Assembly: GCA_021199395.1 (NCBI GenBank)
Contig: JAJQIE010000284.1
Span: forward strand, 1 to 14,149
Source: Lachnospiraceae bacterium
Lineage (GTDB): Bacteria > Bacillota > Clostridia > Lachnospirales > Lachnospiraceae
Length of the DNA: 14,149 nucleotides
Direction of reading: 5' to 3'
The translations under genes and the position numbers were made by a program. How positions within the stretch are numbered: position 1 is the first letter of the stretch; every line of letters starts with the position of its first letter. Below are positions 7,227-14,149 of this stretch, piece by piece. The notes below the pieces were generated by a model, which did no database searches, had not been told where the DNA came from, and saw only the letters and a list, made by a program, of their open reading frames with translations.

Positions 7227-8465
7227 ATGATGGGGCTCCAGATAAATGAAGAGAGAATAAAGAAAGACTTTGCCGCGCTGGTAGCCGTTGATTCGGTCAG
7301 CTTTTATGAGGGACAGATGGCGGAGCGGATGACGGAAGCGCTTAAAAAGCTTGGTTTTTCCGTATGGGAGGATGACGCTGCAGAAAAGCTGTGCGATGCG
7401 CGCGGGAAATTTGAGGGCAGGAGCACAGGCCCTTGCGAGGCGGGCGAAGATGGCCGGGAGACGGACGGGCTGCGCAGGGAGAGCCCTGCGGGAAATCTCT
7501 ATGGATTTTTAAAGGGGACGCTGCCGGGAAGACCGGTATTGTTTTCCGCCCATCTGGATACGGTGCGGCCAGGCCATGGAAAACGGGCGGTTTTCCAGGA
7601 AAACGGCAGGATTACCAGTGGAGGCGATACGGTACTGGGGGCGGATGATGCGGCCGGGCTGGCCGAAATCCTGGAAGGGATTCGATGCGTAATAGAGGCG
7701 GGGCTGCCCCGCCGCGATATTGAAATACTGTTTTCCGTAGCGGAGGAAGCGCACTGCAAGGGCTCTGCACGGTTTGATTACAGCCGGATCAGGGCAGGGG
7801 AAGCTTATGTCCTCGACCTGAGCGGTGCGGTCGGGAGCGCCGCAGTACAGGCACCCTCGATTGTGACCTTTGAGGCGACTGTGAACGGGAAAGCGGCGCA
7901 TGCGGGTTTTGCCCCGGAGGATGGTGTGCACGCGATTGCTGTGATGTGTGAGGCGATCAGCCGGATTCCTCAGGGACGAAGCTGCGCGGGAACAGGGGAG
8001 GAGACGACCCTGAATATCGGTTCAATCCGTGCAAAAGGGCCGACCAATATTGTTCCGTCCCTTTGCGTATGCAGTGGTGAGATTCGCAGCTGCAGCCATG
8101 AGCGTGCGATGGAAATGGCTGATTTTGTGCGGAAAACCTTTGAGGAGGCGGCTGCGCGCGCCGGGGCTTCCTGTGATGTGAGAGTAACCGTCAATCTGAC
8201 CGCATACCAGACGCCCAAAGAGAGCCCGGCTGTGCGGCATTTCCAGGAGGCCTGCGGGGCGCTGTCACTGCCTGGGACTCTGGTGCGTACCTTCGGCGGC
8301 AGTGACAACAACAATTTTGCCCTGCATGATATTTCGGGAATCGTATTATCCTGCGGTATGTGTGACGTGCATTCCATCCGGGAATCGATACGCGTGGAGG
8401 ATCTTGTGACGGGAGCGCGTCTGGTGGCGGAGCTGGCTATAAGCATGGCTTATAACCAGCTATAG
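7227..8465 (+). CDS. M20 family zinc metallopeptidase (PepT-like)
   Basis: A 412-residue cytoplasmic enzyme with the full set of M20 metal and catalytic residues: His109 and Asp111 in SAHLDTV, bridging Asp140 in GADDAAG, Glu173/Glu174 in AEEAH, Asp197 in VLDLSG and His382 in CDVHSIRE. GKAAHAGFAPEDG (221-233) marks the inserted dimerisation domain. Family knowledge: M20 enzymes cleave small peptides (PepT, PepV), N-acyl amino acids or related amides, and PepT-type tripeptidases look closest by motif. The exact substrate is not readable. ATG codons stand at both 7227 and 7230, and the GGAAAGGA at 7215-7222 fits 7230 slightly better. A glycine/glutamate-rich stretch at about residues 52-87 looks like a loop insertion before GNLYGFLKG. 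It lies 108 nt upstream of metQ, which has its own promoter, so a link to methionine or peptide salvage is only suggestive. Confidence 0.9.
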   Translation: MMGLQINEERIKKDFAALVAVDSVSFYEGQMAERMTEALKKLGFSVWEDDAAEKLCDARGKFEGRSTGPCEAGEDGRETDGLRRESPAGNLYGFLKGTLPGRPVLFSAHLDTVRPGHGKRAVFQENGRITSGGDTVLGADDAAGLAEILEGIRCVIEAGLPRRDIEILFSVAEEAHCKGSARFDYSRIRAGEAYVLDLSGAVGSAAVQAPSIVTFEATVNGKAAHAGFAPEDGVHAIAVMCEAISRIPQGRSCAGTGEETTLNIGSIRAKGPTNIVPSLCVCSGEIRSCSHERAMEMADFVRKTFEEAAARAGASCDVRVTVNLTAYQTPKESPAVRHFQEACGALSLPGTLVRTFGGSDNNNFALHDISGIVLSCGMCDVHSIRESIRVEDLVTGARLVAELAISMAYNQL

Positions 8466-8476
8466 GCAGAAAAAAA

Positions 8477-8505
8477 TTGACGATTTCGGATTTCTGGTTT
8501 ATCAT
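8477..8505 (+). promoter_or_regulatory. Consensus sigma-A-type promoter for metQ
   Basis: TTGACG (8477-8482), a spacer of exactly 17 nt, then TATCAT (8500-8505). The expected start is near 8512, leaving a leader of about 60 nt with only a weak GCAGA/TCTGC stem. That is too short for a SAM-I (S-box) riboswitch or a T-box. Confidence 0.75.
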
Positions 8506-8573
8506 ATTTCGCAGATGCAGCAAATGCAGCCGCAATGTCTGCGGACAATCGCAATGAAAGAGAGGAATCCATT

Positions 8574-9449
8574 ATGAAAAAAACAATCGCGAAATTACTT
8601 TCACTGGCTCTGGCAGGTACCGCAGTCGCGGGACTTTCCGTGACCGCGTATGCGGAAGAGGATCATGTGATCACGGTAGCAGCGTCTCCGACACCCCATG
8701 CGGAAATTCTTGAGAAAGCTGCTGAGCTTCTGGAGGAGGAGGGCTGGACCCTTGAGATTACGGAGTTTACTGATTATGTACAGCCGAACCTCGTTGTAGA
8801 CGAGGGGGAAATCCTTGCAAATTATTTCCAGCATACCCCATACCTGGAGAGCTTTAACGAGGAGCAGGGGACGGATCTGGTAAGCGTGGCAAAGATCCAT
8901 TATGAACCGATGGGAATCTATGTCGGTACAAAATCCTCGATCGATGATCTGGAGGACGGCGATACGATTGCTGTGCCGAATGATACGACCAACGAGGCGA
9001 GAGCGCTTCTGCTTCTGGAAGCGAACGGTGTGCTGACACTCCCGGAGGATGCGGATCTTACAGTCACCGCCAATGACGTCGTATCCTTTAAGGATGATCT
9101 GGATATCGAGATTATTGAGGTAGAAGCGGCGCAGGTGGCTCAGTATGTAGATGAGGTAGCGTTCTGTGTGGTAAATGGCAACTATGCTTTGTCCGCCGGA
9201 CTTTCTTCTTCAGATGCGCTTGCGTTTGAGTCCTCTGATTCCGAGGCAGCGCAGACCTATGCGAATGTTGTCGTTGTAAAGGCCGGAAATGAGGAAAATG
9301 AAGGCGTACAGGCACTGGTAGAGGTTCTTCAGTCGGATGAGATTAAGGACTTTATCACGGAAACCTATGACGGCTCTGTGGTTCCTTACGAGGAGTCAGC
9401 TGAGGAAGCGGAAACAGAAGCAGCAGAGACGGAAGCAGTGACCGAATAG
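8574..9449 (+). CDS. metQ: MetQ/NlpA family substrate-binding protein without a lipobox
   Basis: A 291-residue NlpA-family protein. After the signal peptide come PTPHAEILEKA, EFTDYVQPNLVVDEGE, NYFQHTPYLESF, KIHYEPMG and AVPNDTTNEARALLLLE, all characteristic of methionine-binding MetQ. ATG 8574 (followed by AAAAAAACA) is chosen over the earlier in-frame ATG at 8535 because MKKTIAKLL starts a standard signal peptide. That peptide ends AYA-EED, a Sec type I site; there is no cysteine near it and hence no lipobox, which is unusual for a Gram-positive binding protein. The C-terminus carries an acidic Glu/Ala/Thr-rich tail (last ~19 residues) of the kind often used as a linker. Role: delivers methionine, or possibly a related compound or peptide, to MetNI. 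It has its own promoter and is cut off from metN by a terminator hairpin. How it stays at the cell surface is an open question. Confidence 0.88.
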   Translation: MKKTIAKLLSLALAGTAVAGLSVTAYAEEDHVITVAASPTPHAEILEKAAELLEEEGWTLEITEFTDYVQPNLVVDEGEILANYFQHTPYLESFNEEQGTDLVSVAKIHYEPMGIYVGTKSSIDDLEDGDTIAVPNDTTNEARALLLLEANGVLTLPEDADLTVTANDVVSFKDDLDIEIIEVEAAQVAQYVDEVAFCVVNGNYALSAGLSSSDALAFESSDSEAAQTYANVVVVKAGNEENEGVQALVEVLQSDEIKDFITETYDGSVVPYEESAEEAETEAAETEAVTE

Positions 9450-9493
9450 GCTCTGAAGGCTGTCGGTGGACAGAAGCTGTCTATGACAGTATG

Positions 9494-9536
9494 GCAAAGG
9501 CCGCCCCTTATGAAGGATGGCGGTCTTTGCTCTTTT
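9494..9536 (+). terminator. Strong intrinsic terminator between metQ and metN
   Basis: GCAAAGGCCGCC (9494-9505) pairs with GGCGGTCTTTGC (9519-9530), 12 bp with one G-U. CCTT (9506-9509) pairs with AAGG (9513-9516) inside it, around a 3-nt loop. TCTTTTG follows at 9531. With no clear promoter between it and metN (9569), it probably works as a partial terminator that makes MetQ more abundant than MetNI. Confidence 0.85.
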
Positions 9537-9568
9537 GTCACTCTATCATACACAGGATTGGAGCGGTT

Positions 9569-10579
9569 ATGGAACCAATTATCAGGATAAAGAATCTGGA
9601 TAAGGAATTCAGGCAGAAGAATTCGAATGTGCATGCGCTTCGCAACGTCAGCCTGGATATCAACAAGGGTGATATTTATGGGATTATCGGTATGTCCGGC
9701 GCAGGCAAGAGTACGCTGGTACGCTGCCTGAATTTTCTGGAGCGGCCAACCGCCGGCACGGTGATTGTGGACGGGCAGGATTTATCGACGCTTTCCGACA
9801 GGGAGCTGAGAGAAAAACGGAAAAACATCGGTATGATTTTTCAGCACTTTAATCTTCTGATGCAGCGGAATGTGCTGGGCAACGTATGCTTTCCGATGGA
9901 GATTGCCGGTGTGAAAAAATCTGAGGCGCGGAAAAAGGCGCTGGATTACCTGAAGGTGGTGGGCCTGGAGGAAAAAGTAGACGCGTATCCGGCGCAGCTT
10001 TCCGGCGGCCAGAAGCAGCGTGTCGCGATCGCCCGCGTACTTGCTTCTGATCCTAAGATTTTACTGTGCGACGAGGCGACGAGTGCGCTGGATCCGCAGA
10101 CGACAAAATCCATCCTTCAGCTTTTAAAGGAAATTAACCGTAAATATGGGATTACGATTGTCGTGATCACGCATGAGATGGCGGTGGTACAGGAGATTTG
10201 CAGCCATGTGGCGATCATTGACCAGGGCAATCTGGCGGAGCATGGCACGGTGGAGGATATTTTTCTTTCCCCTAAGTCAAAAGAGGCAAAGCGCCTGATC
10301 TATCAGGGCTATGAGAATGTCACGGAGATGAAAGGCAAACGCTGTGTGCGTATTGTATTTTCTGAGAATTCTTCCTTTGAGCCGGTGATTGGAAATATGG
10401 TGCTTGCGTTTAAGGCGCCTGTGAACATCCTTTACGCAAATACAAGAAATCTGGACGGAGTGGCGAAGGGCGAGATGGTCCTGCAGCTCCCGGAGGATGA
10501 GCAGGTCGGTGAAAAAATGATCGCGTGGCTGAAAAACGCAAGACTGTCAGTGGAGGAGCTGCAAAATTATGTGGGATAG
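9569..10579 (+). CDS. metN: MetN, methionine ABC importer ATP-binding protein
   Basis: A 336-residue ABC ATPase. Walker A is GMSGAGKST (41-49), signature LSGGQ (144-148), Walker B ILLCDEA with catalytic Glu169, and the H-switch is His202 in ITHEM. Residues after about 255 form the extra C-terminal NIL (ACT-like) domain. In E. coli MetN this domain binds methionine and inhibits transport when the cell is replete, so this protein should also be feedback-inhibited (inference). The start is ATG 9569, preceded by GGAG at 9560-9563. The frame stays open upstream into the terminator hairpin, but those codons are not ABC-like. It overlaps metI by 11 nt. Full length, with all motifs intact. Confidence 0.95.
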   Translation: MEPIIRIKNLDKEFRQKNSNVHALRNVSLDINKGDIYGIIGMSGAGKSTLVRCLNFLERPTAGTVIVDGQDLSTLSDRELREKRKNIGMIFQHFNLLMQRNVLGNVCFPMEIAGVKKSEARKKALDYLKVVGLEEKVDAYPAQLSGGQKQRVAIARVLASDPKILLCDEATSALDPQTTKSILQLLKEINRKYGITIVVITHEMAVVQEICSHVAIIDQGNLAEHGTVEDIFLSPKSKEAKRLIYQGYENVTEMKGKRCVRIVFSENSSFEPVIGNMVLAFKAPVNILYANTRNLDGVAKGEMVLQLPEDEQVGEKMIAWLKNARLSVEELQNYVG

Positions 10580-11231
10580 TAAAACGATTTCTATGATTAT
10601 TTCCGGTATTGGCGAGACGCTCTGGATGACCTGTATGTCCACTCAGTTCGGCTATCTGATCGGCCTGCCGCTCGGTGTGCTGCTCACTGTGACCGGCGCG
10701 GACGGGATCAAACAGAATCCGGTAGTATACAAAATTCTGGATGTGATTACAAACCTTCTGCGCAGCGTGCCGTTTCTGATCCTCATGATTACGATCCGGC
10801 CGATTACGAAGTTTATCGTGGGAAAAAGCTACGGAGCTACCGCGACAATCGTGCCTCTGACATTTGCCGCGGCTCCTTATATCGCGCGCATGGTGGAATC
10901 CTCTTTAAAGGAAGTGGATCGCGGGGTGATCGAGGCTGCGCAGAGCATGGGGGCGAGTGTATGGGAAATTATCCGGAAGGTTCTGCTCCCGGAGGGGCGC
11001 ACCTCCCTGGTCGTAAACGCGACGATTGCGATGAATACCATCCTTGGATATTCTGCGATGTCAGGAGCCTGCGGAGGAGGCGGACTGGGAGATATTGCCC
11101 TTCGCTATGGTTATCAGCGCTGGCAGCCGCAGATTTTGCTGGTGACGGTTGTATTGCTGGTTCTTCTGGCGCAGATGATCCAGATGATCGGCATGTTTCT
11201 TTCCCGTGTAATCGACCGACGGAGAGTCTGA
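10569..11231 (+). CDS. metI: MetI, methionine ABC importer permease
   Basis: A 220-residue membrane protein with about five hydrophobic segments, the normal size for MetI. The cytoplasmic coupling helix is visible as IEAAQSMGASVWEIIRKVLL (residues 121-140), the EAA motif that docks on MetN. TNLLRSVPFLILM (61-73) and GACGGGGLGDIALRYGYQRW (167-186) are also typical of MetI. It starts inside the end of metN (11-nt overlap) behind GGAGGAG at 10552-10558, so translation is coupled. Together with MetN and MetQ it completes a type I ABC importer. The next gene, an esterase, begins only 22 nt downstream, so the same transcript may continue into it. Confidence 0.95.
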   Translation: MWDSKTISMIISGIGETLWMTCMSTQFGYLIGLPLGVLLTVTGADGIKQNPVVYKILDVITNLLRSVPFLILMITIRPITKFIVGKSYGATATIVPLTFAAAPYIARMVESSLKEVDRGVIEAAQSMGASVWEIIRKVLLPEGRTSLVVNATIAMNTILGYSAMSGACGGGGLGDIALRYGYQRWQPQILLVTVVLLVLLAQMIQMIGMFLSRVIDRRRV

Positions 11232-11253
11232 AAAGGAAGCGAGGACAACCCCT

Positions 11254-12198
11254 TTGATATCAAAACCGGTAAAAGCAATTCTCCATGCGCTCTCCTACAA
11301 GGGCATAGAGGTGGAGGCGTCAAGACGGCTTGCGGATATAAAGAAGCTGGATCCGATGCGGATTTTATGCAGGAAGCTGGACGCGGAAATTTACAATAAC
11401 GGATATAAGATACCGATTCGCCTGTACTTCTCATCGGAGGAGGCTATGGAGGAGGCAGAAACGGCAGCATTGTTGAATCCTGATGTGCTGCTGTTTTTCC
11501 ATGGGGGCGGATGGGTTACGGAAAGCGTGGAGAATTATGACCGTGTCTGTGCGAGAATGGCGCAGGCGACCGGGCGCACTGTGATTTCAGTCGAATACCG
11601 GCTGGCGCCGGAGCATCGTTTTCCGGTTGGACTGCAGGATTGTTATTCTGCGGCCAGGGCGCTTTATACGGGCGGACTGAACGACTATCTTCCGCATGCA
11701 GACACAGAACGGATTACGGTTATGGGAGACAGCGCGGGAGGAAATCTTGCGGCGGCCGTGTGCATGATGGCGCGCGATATTGGCGAATTTGAGATAAAAC
11801 AGCAGATTCTGATTTATCCCGCGGTAAATAATTGTTATACGGAAGAATCCGCATTTCCATCCGTTCGGGAAAACGGAGAGGATTATCTTCTGACCGCAAA
11901 AAAAATGGAGGATTATCTGAACCTTTACCAGAGCTCGCCACGAGATCGGGAAAACCCTTATTTTGCTCCGCTTCTGGCAAAGGATTTCAGAAATATGCCC
12001 CGTACGCTGATCCTGACGGCAGAGTACGATCCGCTGCGGGATGAAGGAGAGGCCTATGGGAAATGTCTCCGCGACGCCGGCAATGAAGTAGAGATCCATC
12101 GGCTCCCGGAAGCGCTGCATGGCTATTTTGCCCTTGGTATTAAGTTCTACCATGTGCAGGAGAGCTTTGAGCATATCAATCGTTTCCTGACGGTCTGA
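11254..12198 (+). CDS. Alpha/beta hydrolase, hormone-sensitive-lipase family (family IV esterase)
   Basis: A 314-residue cytoplasmic hydrolase. HGGGW at 83-87 is the oxyanion-hole motif of family IV; GDSAGG (158-163) holds nucleophile Ser160. Asp259 in AEYDPLRDEG and His289 in ALHGYF complete the triad. YRLAPEHRFP (115-124) is another family hallmark. Such enzymes cleave short- to medium-chain carboxylic esters; the natural substrate cannot be read. The start is probably the TTG at 11254, with GAGG at 11241-11244; no in-frame ATG comes before residue 35. A short acidic stretch (residues about 61-76) precedes the FHGGG strand and looks like a loop insertion. It is 22 nt after metI and 76 nt before a gene for an acyltransferase-like membrane protein, which suggests a shared role in ester metabolism. 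Confidence 0.9.
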   Translation: MISKPVKAILHALSYKGIEVEASRRLADIKKLDPMRILCRKLDAEIYNNGYKIPIRLYFSSEEAMEEAETAALLNPDVLLFFHGGGWVTESVENYDRVCARMAQATGRTVISVEYRLAPEHRFPVGLQDCYSAARALYTGGLNDYLPHADTERITVMGDSAGGNLAAAVCMMARDIGEFEIKQQILIYPAVNNCYTEESAFPSVRENGEDYLLTAKKMEDYLNLYQSSPRDRENPYFAPLLAKDFRNMPRTLILTAEYDPLRDEGEAYGKCLRDAGNEVEIHRLPEALHGYFALGIKFYHVQESFEHINRFLTV

Positions 12199-12228
12199 GC
12201 TCTTGTAGACGATGCCGGCCGTTCTGCA

Positions 12229-12256
12229 TTGCGCCGGGTAAATCATTATTTATACT
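12229..12256 (+). promoter_or_regulatory. Possible promoter before the acyltransferase-like gene
   Basis: TATACT (12251-12256) is a good -10 box. TTGCGC (12229-12234) with a 16-nt spacer is a weak -35. A modest CCGGC/GCCGG stem (12215-12219 with 12233-12237) lies in the same gap but lacks a T-run, so it is not called a terminator. Confidence 0.35.
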
Positions 12257-12274
12257 GATACTGGAGATAGAGAC

Positions 12275-14089
12275 GTGGCAGAATTTGGATATTCGCAATG
12301 GAGAAAGCTGGATAACGCGGCGCTTGCTTTTCCGGCGGCGACAGGCAAAAATGATTCCAGAGTGTTTCGCTTTTACTGTCAGCTGAAAGAGCAGGTGGAC
12401 GGCGACCGGCTGCAGTGCGCACTGGATCTGACAATGGAGAAATATCCGCTGTTTCAGGCTGTTCTTCGCAAAGGTGTATTCTGGTTCTATCTGGAAAGGC
12501 GCGACATCAGAGCAATTGTTTCCGAGGAACAGAAGCCGCCATGCAGCAGGCTGTACATTCGTGATCAGAAGTCACTTTTATTTGAAGTGACGTATTTTGA
12601 AAACCGTATTAATTTTGAGGTGTTCCACGCGCTCACCGATGGTACTGGTGCGATGCGTTTTCTTCAGGAGCTGGTAAAGAATTATCTGACGCTTGCGCAT
12701 CCGGAGATTCCATTTTCGGAACCGGAGCAGGACGGCGAAGTGACCGGAAAGGATCAGGAGGAAGACAGCTTTTCCCAGTATTATTCCCCGAAAAGGCATA
12801 AGAACAGGGAGAAGAGTCGTATTGCGGTACAACTGAAGGGAGAACGGCTGGCGCAGGATGAGATGCGCATTACAGAGATCGCGGTCCCTGTGAAGGAAAT
12901 ACTGGGGAAGGCAAGGGAATATGGCGTTTCTGTTACCGTTCTGATCGCTTCAATGCTGCTTTATGCCATACATGAGGAGGTTCCTGTGAACAGGCTGCGC
13001 CGTCCCATTGCGCTGATGATTCCGGTGAACCTGCGGAATTATTTTCCGTCGCAGTCCATGACGAATTTTTTTGGCTGGATTGAGGTGGGGTATGAATTCC
13101 GGGAGGACACGGTTTTTACAGACGTCCTTACCCAGGTGAAAAGCCAGTTTGAGCGGGAGCTTGGAAAAGACAGGATTGCCGACCGCATGAACGTGCTGGT
13201 AGGGCTGGAGAAAAACCCGGTCCTGCGGCTGATTCCCCTTGAGGTAAAGCAGTTTTTCCTGATGGCTGGTACAAGTCTTGGCGCGAGAAATATTACTGCC
13301 GTGTATTCCAATATGGGCGTTGTGAATATGCCGGCGGAATTCAGGGACTATATTGACAGCTTTCATCTGATCGCGAGCACGGATAATCTTCAGCTCTGCT
13401 CGTGCTCCTATGGAGATCAGATGATGCTTGGGTTTACATCAAAGCTTCCGTCGGAAAATATTCAGAGAAACTTTATGAAGCTGCTAAAAGAGGAGGCGCT
13501 TCCCTGTCAGGAGCTGGAAAACCGCTTTCCCGGTTATAAAACGGAGCGCTCTGAGGCTGGAAAAACTCTGATGCAGGTGCTTACCTTTTTGAGCATTGCC
13601 GCAGCGATCGTCTGTGGCATGCTGAATTTCATGGTGGAGGATCGCCTGAGCTGGAGCTGGTTTGCGATGGCAGGGATTTTTTCAACCTGGCTGCTCACGT
13701 CAGTAGCTTATAAAAAACGGCGCAACCTTCTGAAAAATACGATGTGGATGACGCTGCTCGTCTCGGTGATCGGTGTCCTGTGGGACATCTCTACCGGATG
13801 GCGCGGCTGGTCAGTGGATTATTTGCTGCCCATAGCGTCGCTGGCGGCGCTGGGCTCTATGGCAGTCATTATAAAAATACAGCATACGGAGAAACAGGAA
13901 TATCTTTTTTATCTGATTCAGTGCTGTGTATTCGGGCTGATCCCGCTGATCTTGCTGCTTGCAGGAACAGCGCGGGTTCCTTATCCTTCGGTTTTGTGCG
14001 TCGGCATCAGCCTTCTGGTGCTTGCGGGCCTGTTTATTTTCCAGAGCCGGGACACTGTGAGGGAAATCAGAAAAAAGTTCCGGATGTAA
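12275..14089 (+). CDS. HxxxD acyltransferase-like (AATase/condensation fold) protein with C-terminal membrane domain
   Basis: A 604-residue protein of two parts. Residues 1 to about 425 resemble the chloramphenicol-acetyltransferase/condensation superfamily, as in alcohol acetyltransferases and wax-ester synthases. HALTDG (118-123) gives the catalytic HxxxD motif (His118, Asp122), and TNFFGW (263-268) and YSNMG (344-348) sit where that fold has its core and latch strands. Residues about 433-590 hold six hydrophobic segments (near 433-453, 460-478, 488-506, 514-534, 543-563 and 572-589), then a basic tail. I recall similar clostridial proteins annotated as DUF6320, but cannot confirm it here. 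The start is GTG 12275 with GGAG at 12263-12266; the first in-frame ATG is at residue 54, which would cut the domain. Likely role: transfer of an acyl group onto an alcohol or lipid acceptor at the membrane. Substrate unknown. The esterase just upstream may act on the same ester. Confidence 0.8.
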   Translation: MAEFGYSQWRKLDNAALAFPAATGKNDSRVFRFYCQLKEQVDGDRLQCALDLTMEKYPLFQAVLRKGVFWFYLERRDIRAIVSEEQKPPCSRLYIRDQKSLLFEVTYFENRINFEVFHALTDGTGAMRFLQELVKNYLTLAHPEIPFSEPEQDGEVTGKDQEEDSFSQYYSPKRHKNREKSRIAVQLKGERLAQDEMRITEIAVPVKEILGKAREYGVSVTVLIASMLLYAIHEEVPVNRLRRPIALMIPVNLRNYFPSQSMTNFFGWIEVGYEFREDTVFTDVLTQVKSQFERELGKDRIADRMNVLVGLEKNPVLRLIPLEVKQFFLMAGTSLGARNITAVYSNMGVVNMPAEFRDYIDSFHLIASTDNLQLCSCSYGDQMMLGFTSKLPSENIQRNFMKLLKEEALPCQELENRFPGYKTERSEAGKTLMQVLTFLSIAAAIVCGMLNFMVEDRLSWSWFAMAGIFSTWLLTSVAYKKRRNLLKNTMWMTLLVSVIGVLWDISTGWRGWSVDYLLPIASLAALGSMAVIIKIQHTEKQEYLFYLIQCCVFGLIPLILLLAGTARVPYPSVLCVGISLLVLAGLFIFQSRDTVREIRKKFRM

Positions 14090-14111
14090 GCGGCTGCTGC
14101 GGCACTTTCTG

Positions 14112-14140
14112 TTGACTGGAAGCAGAGGCGCCATTATACT
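14112..14140 (+). promoter_or_regulatory. Consensus promoter at the right edge, reading out of the window
   Basis: TTGACT (14112-14117), a spacer of exactly 17 nt, then TATACT (14135-14140). It lies 22 nt after the acyltransferase stop and points right, so it should drive a gene beyond the window. No terminator is visible between that stop and the promoter. Confidence 0.7.
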
Positions 14141-14149
14141 ATTATAATG

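Noticed and set aside
9491..9568. N-terminal extension of MetN
   Set aside because: These codons lie within the terminator hairpin and its T-run, and MetN begins normally at ATG 9569 with its own GGAG.
12215..12237. Terminator between the esterase and the acyltransferase-like gene
   Set aside because: Only a 5-bp stem with a 13-nt loop and no T-run; the two genes may be co-transcribed.

Overview
The window looks like a chromosomal segment of an anaerobic Firmicute, most likely a Lachnospiraceae-type Clostridium. The reasons are a moderate G+C content, strong AGGAGG-type ribosome binding sites, the rapZ-whiA-HPr cluster, a LacI-family regulator beside an intracellular beta-mannosidase, and a MetQ/MetN/MetI importer. 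Genus and species cannot be fixed from the sequence alone. All calls rest on reading motifs by eye; no database search was run.

Layout. (1) Positions 1-2777, plus strand: a tight housekeeping operon of rapZ (5' end cut by the window edge), whiA, an HPr-like protein and a GNAT acetyltransferase. The HPr-like protein has Glu where HPr has its phospho-accepting His15 but keeps the regulatory Ser46. It also sits directly after whiA, as crh does in Bacillus subtilis, so it is best read as a Crh-type regulator and not a PTS phosphocarrier. (2) 2833-3834: a LacI-type repressor followed by a clear intrinsic terminator. (3) 3902-4176: almost three tandem copies of a 94-bp non-coding unit rich in inverted repeats. 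(4) 4240-6810: a GH2 beta-mannosidase, presumably the target of the LacI-type regulator. (5) 6827-7093, minus strand: a small protein with two membrane helices, convergent with the mannosidase. (6) 7227-8465: an M20 zinc peptidase. (7) 8477-11231: a methionine-type ABC importer made of metQ with its own consensus promoter, a strong terminator hairpin, then metN and metI overlapping by 11 nt. (8) 11254-14089: an HSL-family alpha/beta hydrolase and a protein joining an HxxxD acyltransferase domain to a six-helix membrane domain. A consensus promoter at the right edge points to a further gene outside the window.

How the parts fit. The first operon links cell-wall and carbon regulators. The LacI/mannosidase pair is a small beta-mannoside utilisation module. 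The M20 peptidase and MetQNI suggest amino-acid or peptide salvage. The esterase/acyltransferase pair is the least understood part and the best candidate for an undescribed activity, perhaps an ester-forming and ester-cleaving pair at the membrane. The other unusual points are the H15E HPr, the structured 94-bp array, a MetQ with no lipobox cysteine, and polar loop insertions in several otherwise conserved proteins.
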